From the NCBI GenBank assembly GCA_022497155.1, contig MU385778.1:155642-219641 (forward strand): 64,000 nucleotides of DNA. The letters are read 5' to 3'. Source of the DNA: Whalleya microplaca (lineage: Eukaryota; Ascomycota; Sordariomycetes; Xylariales; Xylariaceae). The translations under genes and the position numbers were made by a program. Of this stretch, positions 22,331-33,087 are shown piece by piece; the first letter of the stretch is position 1, and each line of letters opens with the position of its first letter. Under the pieces are notes generated by a model. That model saw nothing but the letters and a program-made list of their open reading frames with translations. It was not told where the DNA came from and did not search any database.

Positions 22331-24222
22331 GGTGGTTGATCAAGAATGCTTTGATTTTGAGGTTAGATGTTGATGCTGAAAAGATGACGGTGTGTTGAAT
22401 GTGACAGCCTTGAAAAGTAGGGAAGCGGGCGCCCGTGTGCCTATCACAGTGTTGAGCAAATAGATTTGGCAAACTTCCATTAACAAAGGACTGCGGCTTC
22501 ACTATTTTGATTGGAAATTGAAATAGCCATCATATCTAAATTGGGATAATTTCTGCGTGCTTGATCCGAGAACATGTAGGCAATTCACCAGAAATACTTA
22601 CCATACGTTTAGCATACATTGGTTGCAACGTTGTTGAAATGTTTCTGGCACCTCTTCATAATGATACTGTAGGGTACAGAGATTGCTTAAGTGCCTAAAT
22701 CCCAAGAAGAGACAAATATATACAAGCGTACGTCGAACAAACTAAACCAGTGCCTTAGAATTTCGGGCTCAATCGAAAGGTATACCTGTCCTAAAGCAAA
22801 TGACGACTTGTAACGAACATTAGAAGAACTCTTAATTTGAGATGGAGAGGATGATGTGTCTCTTTGTAGAGTAATAGTGGAATATATGAATCGCTAGTAG
22901 GGAGGTATTACTGTAGAAATTCCTAGCCCAGCTTGAGAGAACACAGTTTATGAACTACGATGCCCATTGCAAATGAGTGCCAAAGCCTTATCGAGGCGTA
23001 TATATGTTCAGTGTGGAAGCAATAACATTGTTGAGTTATATCAACTCCTGATTATTCCACATATTCGTATCTATATAGCTACTATAGTCTTCCGTTTACT
23101 CCTGCAATGTCTAATTATACTTTTGGCTCGCGAAGCGGAACTCCTGCGACCCCTCCGTCTCTTGGGTTGTAGAAAAATCAAAAGCATAGAGATCGTGCCG
23201 CCCACACTATTTCCCGAGGCACTTATAACACAAGCGCAAATGATACCACGAACCATATCTTTCTAATTCAATCGAACGATGGCTACTAGACAAATAGCAT
23301 TGATAAATGTGATGCTATCAGCAAAAAACAGCTGATTCAATATCAGAAAATATCTTAGAACAGTCATTAGTTTAATTCATTTTGATTCAATCTATTTTTG
23401 AATTCTTTTGAAGCGACGCCATTCACAAGCAGAAGTGATTAGTGACCCCCTGGATTACCCCTGAATTTGCCCCTGACGTTGCTCCTGAACCCCCTGAAAC
23501 CGTTGAATCTCTTCTTAAGGCTCTAGCTGAATGTAACGACACTTTTGACTGATGCTACATCTGGGTAATGACTGTGTAAGGTGAGCAGCAAAAGGGTGCA
23601 CCATATCTTCAGGAAGCCCTTATCATGAAATGAGCCGACACAGCAGAATTACTAGAGTATCACGGATATGATAGTGATCCATGCTTTAAAAGGGGTGTCA
23701 GCACATGACATAAGGTAGCCGACAATAACAGCCGAACAACACCAGGAAATACTCATGATACGTGACTAGGTATATAAGAAATAAATGACGTCAAGATAGG
23801 TTGAAGGCAACACTCCGTCTATTCACTTCAGTTTAATGATACAATTCGATTGTCGGAAGCGCTGATGGTAACATACAAGGTAGGTAGGTACAAGATACTG
23901 AGGGTGTCGTACACTTTTCTGGAGAAGGTCCATTGAAAAAGTCGCTTAGATTTATGGAAGTAAACTGAGCGTAAGCACACTGAGTTGCGTGTACGTGTCG
24001 ATCTAAATACACGCTAACGGAGTGGCACAACTATCACAGACCGAAAAAAATTAAATATGTATAGCACTAGTCATAAGTACCGCCTACCTAGGTATCTACA
24101 GGCGAGCAGTCGGCATGTCCCCAATACTTCCCTTACGTCCACTCAACTGGTGGCCTTGGAGCAAGGTTAGGACACTTCGATGGTGAAGGCCAAGGTACTC
24201 CTGAATCTGTCACGGAGACTTT
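22331..24222. other. long intergenic stretch, nothing recognised
   Basis: About 1.9 kb. A 99-codon frame at 22967-23266 (plus) encodes hydrophobic sequence without a recognisable family. Around 23440-23550 there is a short proline/glutamate-rich open stretch that could be an exon remnant, but it has no start or partner exon. Confidence 0.5.
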
Positions 24223-25741
24223 CTAGGCACCAGCAGTTACTTTTACTGTAAGCATACCACGAGCAGGAACAGCCACAGTAACAGCTCCATCAGAAATGGG
24301 TGCCTCAGTAGGTTCCATTGAGCGAGTGTTATCTGTCACAACAGCAGTCGCTTCTGAGGGAGAGAAGCCATCGAATGCGACCTTGACGCTTTGCTGCGAA
24401 CCGCCAGAATTGAGGAACACGACAATGACAGAGCCATCGGTATTCTTGAATGCTGTAATGCCAAGGCTAGACACACTCCCAGATGTGGTCACGCGGTAGG
24501 CGCCTGGCCGAACGAAGCGCGACCACATTGCGAGAGCCCACAAACGCCCGGACGGGGTGACTTCCTCGCCATCGCTTGCGACGAGGTACGAGGATGCCTG
24601 GAACTGGTTTACCTCTACTCCCTGCCAGTATATATAACCGGACAGATTGGCGTTGGCTAGACCGGTGTGGATCTTGTTGGCCCACGTCATGCCTTCGCAG
24701 AGACCGCCACTCCCGTACCAAGTGGCGCACCAGCGGGATTGCAGATCAGCAGCTTCGGTCTGCCAGGTCTTCAGCCTCGTAGATATTATAGAATTAGGAT
24801 CTCCAGTATACATGTGGCTTGTGATGAGCGTGAGATATTCCTCCATGCCCTGCGAGACGAGCCCCTGCGTGATGCTCTTTTGGGTGTTCCAACCCACTGT
24901 CAACAGTTGTCAGGAATTTACACTCAAATAGGTGCAAATAGAAGGCACATGGTTGCATTTAGAGATAACTTACTTGCATCACAGCAAGCTAAAGAGACAT
25001 TGAGAAGGCCGTTCTTGTCGAGGGTATCGTGCAAGATAGGGATAAAGGATGCGGCCTCGTTGGCGCCGGACTGCATTGATGAATAACTCGTGCTAGGACG
25101 AATTAGAATTATATGAGCGTCATTCAAGCATGAAGGAGCATTTACACGTAGTCTGGTTCGTTTAAGAAGCCGAGGTGGGTGATAGGAAGACCAAGCTCAT
25201 TGTAGTACTTCACGTACTGTACCAGAAGATCGGCATAAGCTTGTCGCCAGTCTCCTGATGAACAAGTATGTCCTGGAGTGCCACACAGATAGCCGCCATT
25301 GTTCTCGTTATTATTCGTCTTCATGAATCCAGGCGCACTCCAAGCATCGGCATAAATAGTCTTCACCCCGTATTTCATGGCCTGCTGGGTGAACCAAACC
25401 TGACCGCGGTCGTCCCCATCGAAGCTGTAGTTTGCAGCTGCACTAGGGCCGCCAGGGCTCTTGGGAAGAATACTATCGCTTGCTTCAGTCCCTGAACCAA
25501 CTCGGTTACGGATAATAGTCAAGCCAGCTCCCGTAGTAGTGTTGAACAGATAGTCAAGCCCCTGCTGTTGAGGCGCTCCGGACAACAGGTCTCTAAACTC
25601 CCCGGCACGTCCAAATGCTTGCGAAACGCCGAAACCATCTATCTCTTGCAAGGTTGCGCCAACATTGACCGTAATAGACGACTGAGCAAAGGTTTGTCCT
25701 AGCCTAGCGACAATCGCCGTGAGGGCGATGAGAGAGTACAT
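24223..25741 (-). CDS. secreted GH30 glycoside hydrolase, endo-beta-1,6-galactanase-like
   Basis: Exons 25146-25741, 24974-25092 and 24223-24896 join to 462 aa; both introns are GT-AG with intact frame. A signal peptide (MYSLIALTAIVARLGQTFAQ) leads into a (beta/alpha)8 barrel followed by a small beta-sandwich. The GH30 catalytic pair is visible: acid/base E195 in GFLNEPDY and nucleophile E286 in KTWQTEAAD. The stretches YADAWSAPGFMKTN, GGYLCGTPG and NANLSGYIYWQG match the fungal endo-beta-1,6-galactanase branch, which cuts galactan side chains of plant arabinogalactan proteins outside the cell. Full length and unbroken. Substrate by family resemblance only; other GH30 branches (xylanase, glucanase) differ in these motifs. 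Confidence 0.88.
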
Positions 25742-28094
25742 CGAAACTAGTCGTTCTTGACAGGATGTGGCTGACTTTATATTGCCAAGTTGAGCTAAAT
25801 ATTAAGTACGAAACGGTCAGGAGTTGGTGTACTTATTCAAGTGCGCTATGATAACATTTATACCGTCAACGTCACTCGACTTGTATGCTATTTTCAATCT
25901 TCGGCAATTAAGAAAAACCTGGCTGTCAAGTCGGAAGAATAGAGCACTTATTAGGTCTGCCAGAGCTTGATCCTAACTGGATAGAACTCGCAAGCTGAGT
26001 GGCGGGTCCAGGCCTAGAAGGCGCTAATCTATATCACCAAAGAACATCGTGGGAATGTCACCTGGTATTGGTAGTATACCAAGCTCCTTATTGGACAGGC
26101 TGAAACCCCCATGGGGTTGCGACCAATAAGATGGGTGAGGGGTCTAGCTCTATTACTATCTAGAAAATCCACGGAGAGAGGGACTGCGACGAAGTACTTT
26201 CGGCAAATTACTCTCGCTACGGCTAATGTCAAGTTACCAAACATAGTCAGCTTAATATTCTGGACCATTTGAGTATTCATATTTGCCCTAACCATATTTT
26301 AGATCACTTACTGCTAACACATTTCAAAGAGGAAAGCAATATCTATTGTATAGAAGCATTACATAGAAAAAAGTATAGGTTTGCGCTGCCTATTGGCTGT
26401 CGAGATATTGCTGCCAAGGGTGTTGTGTCGATTCTTACTATTGGAGGTATATTTATGTGCTCCTATGTACAGTATAGTAACCGCTTTTCGAGAAGCCTTA
26501 AGTGATATGTCAGCATACCATGCCGTATATAAAATGAGTTGAGGAGCTGACCTAGGGAATAGGGTGGAACAGCGAAGCTGGGGCTATCTCAGCTAATGTC
26601 TATATTGGGAATGCAGCGGACTCATTTACCAATCCTATTGACCTAAAAATTATTGGAAATCGGGCCTTTGAATCAGAAATAAGTATACGATTTAGGAAGC
26701 GGATGATACTAGACTAAGATAAAGCTCAACACCTAAATCAGCCTACCCCAACAACTCTTCAAGCCGATTGGGCTTCAGCTCCCATTACAGAACTGTTCAC
26801 CAAGCTGCAGTGTAAGGGCCTGGATGAACAAGTGTCTAGTCTTACCTCGTATTTGATTTATCTTGCATTATTTGCAGTTTATCTTGTGCATGATGCATAT
26901 TTCGTGCGGGTTCCTCCTTCGTGCTACGTTTAGCAAACGGGAGGTAGTATAAATTTATGATTTGAGATCTGGCTGAAGGACTGGGGGCATCTCAGGACGA
27001 GGAGAACATGATTGGTCTACTCGTACAAGTTGAACAGAGATATACTGCTTGGTATCAACCATCTCGCTAAAGGTCACCCGCCTGGTTAAGCGATATTATT
27101 TAAAGATATTCTCGTTCATTTGCTTGAATGATGGAATGTCTACCCTGCAATACAGACTACATATATTCTACCAAGTGCTGTGTTTAAATGACATACACTG
27201 CCTTAGAGGTTCCCCGGATGGGTCCTCCCGCAGTCTGTGAGACTCGGCATGCAAGACATCGGTGGTGTTACCAAGCCATTCAACAGGAGGCTCTTTGTTC
27301 CTCGTACATATGTATGTCCACCTTGGGTAAGATATTCCGGAATTAGTGCTAACCAGACTGTGATCACTTCGTCAGAAGAGAATTAAGCCGTCGAAGCGAA
27401 GATCAGTAGCGCTGATCGCGCTGGTAGTACCTGAACCTAATTCAACTTTAGTAAACCTAGTACTCCGTCAGTACCAGGACGTGTACTCTCACCTATTTAA
27501 ATCAGATATCAGTATCGTGAACGAGTACCTTACCAATGTGACACCCAAAGGTAGTAGGTTGGGCAGCCGGTGGGTCTCGAGCCCCTGACTGTAACAAAGC
27601 TATCAAATGAACTACAAAGCGAATGGAAATAGTCCGAGTAGCGCCGTTGAGAATTAAGCATGCATTTTAGCAGTACACGTCACGGAAGTCTAGAACTTCC
27701 AATGATCCGAGTAGGAGCTGAGCAACATTAACATGTTTGCAATGTGAATCACAAACTACATCTCAGCTCACACGATGTATGCAACGGTACCCCACGCTAT
27801 GGGATGTATTGTGTCAAAATTTCTGTTTTGAAGATAGCTACAAGAATAATTAATAGCGGCGCCAAACTCTATTTAGTGTTGTGGCAGCATCTCAGGGTAG
27901 ATTAGAGGAATCACGCGATATCTTGAAGGGGGAACGGAGGAGGGGACTCGTATGATTATGAAGGAGGTCTGATTCCTCTATAAAGTTCATACCCCCCTTT
28001 GCTTTGACAGTAGGCTGCATCTCTAAATTGCCACAAAAGTGCTGAGCTAACCGGCCACTATCGGCAAGCATTGAACTGTCACGATATCACCACC
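25742..28094. other. long intergenic stretch, nothing firmly recognised
   Basis: About 2.35 kb with GH30 promoter at the left. Short frames at 26029-26295 (minus), 26269-26505 and 27049-27240 (plus) carry no domain. A tRNA-box-like segment near 27565-27625 was examined and rejected. No terminal repeats seen. Confidence 0.5.
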
Positions 28095-28580
28095 ATGCGT
28101 CTCATTACCCTCCATGTCAGCGCTACATTTCTCGCGACCTTGACCATGGGTGCAGCCCTAGCCCTTGATAATAGTCCAAGAGGCCTTGTTAAGCGTGCTC
28201 CCAAACCTCAGGGTGGCGAAGGTGAGTGCTCAGGATTCTTTAATTCCTCTATGCCAAGTCTAAAGGGCATTCGAACTTGTAATCGACACCCTATGAGCTC
28301 CCATATATACTTGAGATCCTCCCAAACGTCCCACCATTCCATAGATACAGTATTTACTGACCTTATATCGTGCGATAAGTTCCAGTTTGCTGGTGTAATT
28401 CTGGCATTTTTACCTGCTGTACGAATGCCGGTTGTTTTGATCAAGGAGACTGTTAGCGTTGTCATACTGTTCGTGGGGGTTCTTCACTATGTTAACAAAT
28501 CCGGTACTGGCAGCTGTCACTTGGTTCTTAATGGTAATCACTGGTTGATGAACAATGAGGGTAGGAGTTATAATTTATAA
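28095..28580 (+). CDS. possible small secreted protein, gene model uncertain
   Basis: ATG at 28095 in the context ACCACCATG opens a clear signal peptide (MRLITLHVSATFLATLTMGA) ending in ALALDNSPRG, then a dibasic-like LVKRAPKPQ resembling a Kex2 cleavage site. After GGEG there is a good splice donor (GTGAGT at 28219), so the long downstream frame to 28580 may not be the true protein. Another frame around 28425-28490 has several Cys codons, which would suit a small cysteine-rich secreted protein after splicing. I cannot fix the 3' exon. Candidate secreted peptide or effector; function unknown. Confidence 0.4.
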   Translation: MRLITLHVSATFLATLTMGAALALDNSPRGLVKRAPKPQGGEGECSGFFNSSMPSLKGIRTCNRHPMSSHIYLRSSQTSHHSIDTVFTDLISCDKFQFAGVILAFLPAVRMPVVLIKETVSVVILFVGVLHYVNKSGTGSCHLVLNGNHWLMNNEGRSYNL

Positions 28581-29365
28581 TAGTTGATGTGTTTTTGATG
28601 TCACGCAGCTACGATATTGCGAAGCTTGTGGGTGAGAGGGGGATTCCCTAATATATAATGGGCCGTTTGTGGATTCAGTATGCTGTTCTTGGAGACACCA
28701 ATACTTATTAATGGTGTCATCCTCACTTGTAGGTCAAGCCTAATGGTTAACCCAATGTTCCTCATTCATCAAGTCATATACTGTGTTGATCCTAGCAGTT
28801 GCATCTAACGGTCAGGTGACCTATGCAGCTGAAAGCCTCAGTGTGTGTATACACACGCAAGAGCTCCTTTATCTCTCCACAAATGACTATTGTCTTGGGG
28901 TAGGGTGTTAGTGTATAAGATATAGGGGGAGCCAATTGTTACAACCTAACCACCCATTCCAACCCCTCTTACCCCCGCAAGGTCATGTGAATAACCTCTT
29001 GGCAATCCATCCCTGTCCCTAGGAACTAGGAAGCTATTCAGATATAAAAGATTCCCGTTCGCCGACCCATATATAGACTCTCTTTTAGCTAGCCAGCGAT
29101 CAATCTAAGTATTTTACCCTTCTACGCCTTCTGTTATATCAAATCAAGACCTGTGGTAACGGCTTCGTTACACTAATACATATCAATAGAGTCAAAATAA
29201 ATTGAGAAGCATATATAATGCCTTTTGATCAGTGAGGAGAGGTGTCAATCAACTGGTGGAAGAAAAGAACCAGGCATCTTATATGCTACTGGCTAATAGC
29301 TACGGCTCACCAGCCCCACAACACTATACAATGCTCTGACAACTCCCAGATTCCCAGATGCCACT
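28581..29365. other. intergenic, nothing recognised
   Basis: No supported gene. TATA-like and AT-rich stretches occur but no coding frame; the right end is the 3' flank of the zinc-finger gene. Confidence 0.55.
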
Positions 29366-30436
29366 CTAGCTGTCGCTCTCTGCTTCCTCCTCGCTGTCGC
29401 TCTCGGATTCTTCCTCGCTACCGCTCTCTGATTCCTCCTCGCTGTCGCCCTCTGCTTCCTCCTCCGCCCGATCAGACTGGTGCCACAAGAGATGTCGGGT
29501 AGCGCTCGAGGCTTGAACGAAAATATTCGTACATCCAGGCCAAGGACACCCAAACCTTCTTCTGTCCGGACCCTGACTTATTGTCACGGTATTGTGGACT
29601 GCCATGAAGTGCTCCGTCAACTCGTCCTCGGTATTTGTCGAGACGTTACACCCAGGGAAAAAGCACTGCGTACCAATGTGCTTTGTCCGAATGTGCTCCT
29701 TGAGCGCCTTCTCGGTATTCTTTTCGGCATTGCAGAGATGGCATCTGAAATATTCTTCAGGGTCCTCGTCCATCTCGTCGTCACTATCTATGACGATAGT
29801 TACCGGTCGCTCACTGCGTCTAGTACGCTCGCTCCGCCTGAGGGGCTCGTCACGAGGAGGAAGCCCGCCCTGGGTAGGGGGATGGCTTTGAGTAGGAGCT
29901 TCACTCGTGACGGAAGGCTCGCGCTCAGACGGAGGATCGCTCTGAGTACGGCGGTCACTCTGAGGAGAGGGCTCGTTTCGGGTGGGAGGCGCGTCCATGT
30001 CGACGTCAACGTGGTCTTCGTTTAAACCAGGAGCCTCGATAGTCGAATCTCCATCTATTAGAACTAAGTCAGTACCTATTTATCTTGAGTGTGTCGCAAT
30101 AAAAGTCTAAGTAAAATCCCAAGTGGAGGCAAAGCAGAAGCTTTTAGGATGGCTGATAGGTAAAAAATGGCCTCTGGATCAGAGCTATCGCACAGGGGGT
30201 GGCATTGTTCTAAATCGTCGCTTACCGTGGACGGATCTCTCAGGTCTGTTCTCGGGCGGATGAGAGGCATTAGAAGTCATGCCTCTGTCGTGTAGGTACT
30301 CTCCCGGCGTCACGTATTGGACCGTGTTGTAGTCGAGAGCATAAGGGCCTTGCGGAGAACCCTCAGCCGGACGGTAGCTGGAAGCATACAGGGTTCTGTA
30401 GTAACCGTCCTCGAAATGGTTCTGACGAGACGACAT
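29366..30436 (-). CDS. C2H2 zinc-finger protein with acidic repeat tail
   Basis: Two exons, 30226-30436 and 29366-30063, join through a 162-bp intron (GTAAGC donor, TTAG acceptor) to 302 aa. The N-terminus is Tyr/Pro-rich and disordered. An arginine- and serine-rich stretch precedes DSDDEMDEDPEEY. Three C2H2 fingers follow: C178-H199 (CHLCNAEK...HIRTKH), C204-H227 (CFFPGCNVS...HFMAVH) and C243-H265 (CPWPGCTNIF...HLLWH). The last 30 residues are near-perfect repeats of SEEESES/SEEEAES, encoded by a 24-bp tandem repeat at about 29370-29465. Probably a nuclear DNA- or RNA-binding protein. I do not recognise a named orthologue. Confidence 0.75.
29368..29462. repeat. 24-bp coding minisatellite
   Basis: About four tandem units of a CTC/TCC-rich 24-mer, encoding the Ser/Glu repeats at the zinc-finger protein's C-terminus. 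Copy number could vary between strains without breaking the frame. Confidence 0.75.
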
Positions 30437-30457
30437 GGTGGACGAAGGAGTTTGGTT

Positions 30458-30550
30458 GGTTGAAGATGGTCGAGGATGGTCGAGGATGGTTGAGAATGGT
30501 TGAGGATGGTTGAGGATGGTTGAAGATGGTTGAGGATGGTTGAAGATGGT
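30458..30550. repeat. 10-bp minisatellite upstream of the zinc-finger gene
   Basis: About nine tandem copies of GGTTGAGGAT with variants GGTTGAAGAT and GGTCGAGGAT, starting 22 bp before the zinc-finger start codon, so probably in its 5' leader or core promoter. The 10-bp period changes phase in any frame. Confidence 0.85.
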
Positions 30551-30653
30551 AAAGGTGATAGGTAATCTTTCAAGGCCGAGGGAGGGAAATTACCAAGTAT
30601 GCCGAGGGTGCTGGGTGTCAAGTGGGAAAAGAAAAAAGTAAGAGCACGGTGTT

Positions 30654-30679
30654 TATATATATATATATATATATATATA
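30654..30679. repeat. (TA)n microsatellite
   Basis: An uninterrupted TA dinucleotide run about 220 bp upstream of the zinc-finger start. Confidence 0.9.
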
Positions 30680-31626
30680 AAATCACAATCCTGAGCAAAC
30701 AACACAATGCTAGATGTTTCATTCAATGGAGGGAGAAAAAACAATGCACTTCCTGTTGCATTCACTGAATAGACATGTGTGTTGTTGCTTGTATAGCTTA
30801 GAACAAACTATACAGCCCACAGCGGGCCCAGCTCCTCAACAACTTTATTTTAAACAATGTAATTGAACATTACTACCCAAGTGAAGTGAATGTGATATGA
30901 AGTTCTATTCTCATAGTTGCTTGCAACAATATACCAGTGATATCCAGACTTGGGGCAAACTCCAACAAAGCACCTGGACACCAAGCCTGGACCCTGATAC
31001 ATCATACCATACCAAACCTCCCACAACCCCAGAGTTTGATGATAACATTTTGGACAAGCAGAGCCAACATCTGGATGATATCAAGGGAAGGACGACTTGA
31101 TAGGTATATTTGACGGCTTGCGCAGAACTTAGCTATGCCGTCGACTCCTATTGGCCTATAAGTTATTATAACACGTGATGCAGCGTCGTCGGGCTCCACA
31201 TAATTACCTAAGTATAGGGCGGTATAAAGCTGTCCAGGCAACTGCTAAATCAGAAGGGCCGTGCACATACAGTAACTGCACTTTAGCAGGCCAAAACGCT
31301 ACTTAGCATAGAGCCTTTAGGTACTTTAGTGATGCATACATTCACTCCGGAACGGCTCGTCAATGTCGCTACACGTGCTGGAATCATTCCATATTCACTT
31401 GGGTATCGTGCACAGCTATTCAAATCGGGGTTTGCTTTATTCTGGCCGTTGTACACCCATTCAATTGCTCTAACTTGGTGGTACATTCGGAGGACCAATC
31501 TGTAATCTCGATCAAACTCGGTCCGATGTTAGTTAACCTTCTCCGCAGCCGAGATCAAGTCAGCACTCACTCTTTTGCAACAACTTCGCGCAAAGCGTTG
31601 CATTAATCGTGCGCACCTTGCTACCT
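30680..31626. other. intergenic between divergent genes
   Basis: Upstream DNA shared by the leftward zinc-finger gene and the rightward phosphodiesterase gene. Frames at 30897-31100 (plus) and 31283-31498 (minus) have no domain character. Confidence 0.55.
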
Positions 31627-32628
31627 ATGGAAGAGCTCCTCCAAAAAGCAATTAAGCGTGGCGAGGAGGAGAGGAAACGATACATCGCGATTTCGTTTCC
31701 GTGGAAAACCGACGAGCCACATGCGCAACAATATTATATCTTCGACAGCGCCGGACAGGACTGGAAACCAGCGAAAAGTGAGCGACCGCAAGATGTCGGT
31801 CAAGACATCACTCGTCTTGCGGTCTACAACTGGAACATCGACTGTATGTTGCCGCACGCTGAAGATAGGATGAAAGCTGCCTTGGTCCACCTGGAAGGGC
31901 TGACGAGCCAGCTGCCACCAACAACAGCTGCAGTTATCTTCCTTCAAGAATGCGTCGTTTCAGATCTCACCACAGTAAGCGAAAATGGGTGGATCAGAGA
32001 CAAATTCTACATCACCGATCGCAGTAGGTCGAATTGGACATCCAAGGAATGCGGTACCACCACTCTGGTTGACCGCCGTCTAAGTATATCCTCTTGCTTC
32101 CGCGTCCACTACGAAAAGACACGAATGGCACGCGATGCGTTTTTCGTAGATGTGTCCCTCGGCGGCAAGACCATTCGGCTATGCAACACGCACCTCGAGT
32201 CTCTGGCGCTGGAGCCACCACTTCGCCCTGCACAAATGCAGCTTGCAGCTAAGTTCATGCATGCTGATGGAATCCATGGAGCTCTCGCTGCCGGAGATTT
32301 CAATGCTATTCAGCCGTTTGACAGGACCTTACACTCAGATAACAACCTAAAGGATGCGTATCTCGAGCTTGGTGGCAAGGAAGATAGCGATGAAGGGTAC
32401 ACTTGGGGTCAACAGGCGTCAACTGGTCTGAGGAATCGATTTGGTTGCTCAAGAATGGACAAGGTGTTTTTCCGGGGAGGCCTGAAGCTGCTAAAGTTTG
32501 AAAGGTTTGGGGGGGATGTACAGCTAAGTGAGGAGTCTCAAAAGGAGGACATTTTGGCTCTCGGCTTTGAAAAGCCTTGGATCACTGACCATCTAGGGGT
32601 TGTGGCAGAAGTCGAGATTTCAGACTAG
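31627..32628 (+). CDS. endonuclease/exonuclease/phosphatase family protein, TDP2-like
   Basis: Intronless, 333 aa from ATG 31627. After a 60-residue N-terminal extension the EEP fold shows its full active-site set in order: YNWNID (N70), FLQEC (E108), NTHLES (H189), GDFNA (D224, N226), RMDKVF (D278) and WITDHLG (D321, H322). These bind Mg and cut phosphodiester bonds. The TWNID/LQE/HLES/GDFN/SDH pattern is closest to tyrosyl-DNA phosphodiesterase 2, which removes topoisomerase 2 remnants from 5' DNA ends. Fungi have several such proteins and the assignment to DNA repair is by motif only. The protein is complete and has no signal peptide, so nuclear or cytosolic action is likely. Confidence 0.85.
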   Translation: MEELLQKAIKRGEEERKRYIAISFPWKTDEPHAQQYYIFDSAGQDWKPAKSERPQDVGQDITRLAVYNWNIDCMLPHAEDRMKAALVHLEGLTSQLPPTTAAVIFLQECVVSDLTTVSENGWIRDKFYITDRSRSNWTSKECGTTTLVDRRLSISSCFRVHYEKTRMARDAFFVDVSLGGKTIRLCNTHLESLALEPPLRPAQMQLAAKFMHADGIHGALAAGDFNAIQPFDRTLHSDNNLKDAYLELGGKEDSDEGYTWGQQASTGLRNRFGCSRMDKVFFRGGLKLLKFERFGGDVQLSEESQKEDILALGFEKPWITDHLGVVAEVEISD

Positions 32629-33087
32629 TGATATCGTCACAAATCCTCTTTTGAGGGTATAACTGTCTATCAAAGTGTAGCCATAGATCTAAAAGTAGAC
32701 ACTCGAAGAGTTCACAATGTTGCAAATGCTCCAGAACAGATATAAGGTATTTTGGTACTGTATAGCATGATACGTTCTGCAAGCTCCAAGACGATTGTCT
32801 CAAAATAAGATAGCTGAAGACCACGGTGGATTATATCCATTATATATAGATGTTTAGTTCCTGGGTATTTGCCATGAGATGAATGTTTGAGGTAGCAAAA
32901 CAACACAGGTGTTTTACGAAAGCCCCTAACAGTATTGTATATCTATTTGCTACATAATATGTATATCAATCTTACATTATGTTGGTAATGGCAATAAACC
33001 AAACTAGAGAGGTGACTTATTTGGGAGCAAACCCAAACCGCATTCATCCACCTGTTATGTATTTCCAGTTCCAATGTTTGTCGGCGA
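32629..33087. other. intergenic, convergent 3' flanks
   Basis: The phosphodiesterase and the FAD monooxygenase both end here. No coding frame or repeat seen. Confidence 0.6.

Noticed and set aside
27565..27625. tRNA-like A box and B box on the minus strand
   Set aside because: The boxes are too close to hold an anticodon arm, the T stem pairs poorly and no acceptor stem closes.
30310..30765. 151-codon minus-strand frame over the zinc-finger start
   Set aside because: Uses the minisatellite and the TA run as coding sequence; the zinc-finger frame with its in-frame splice explains the region better.
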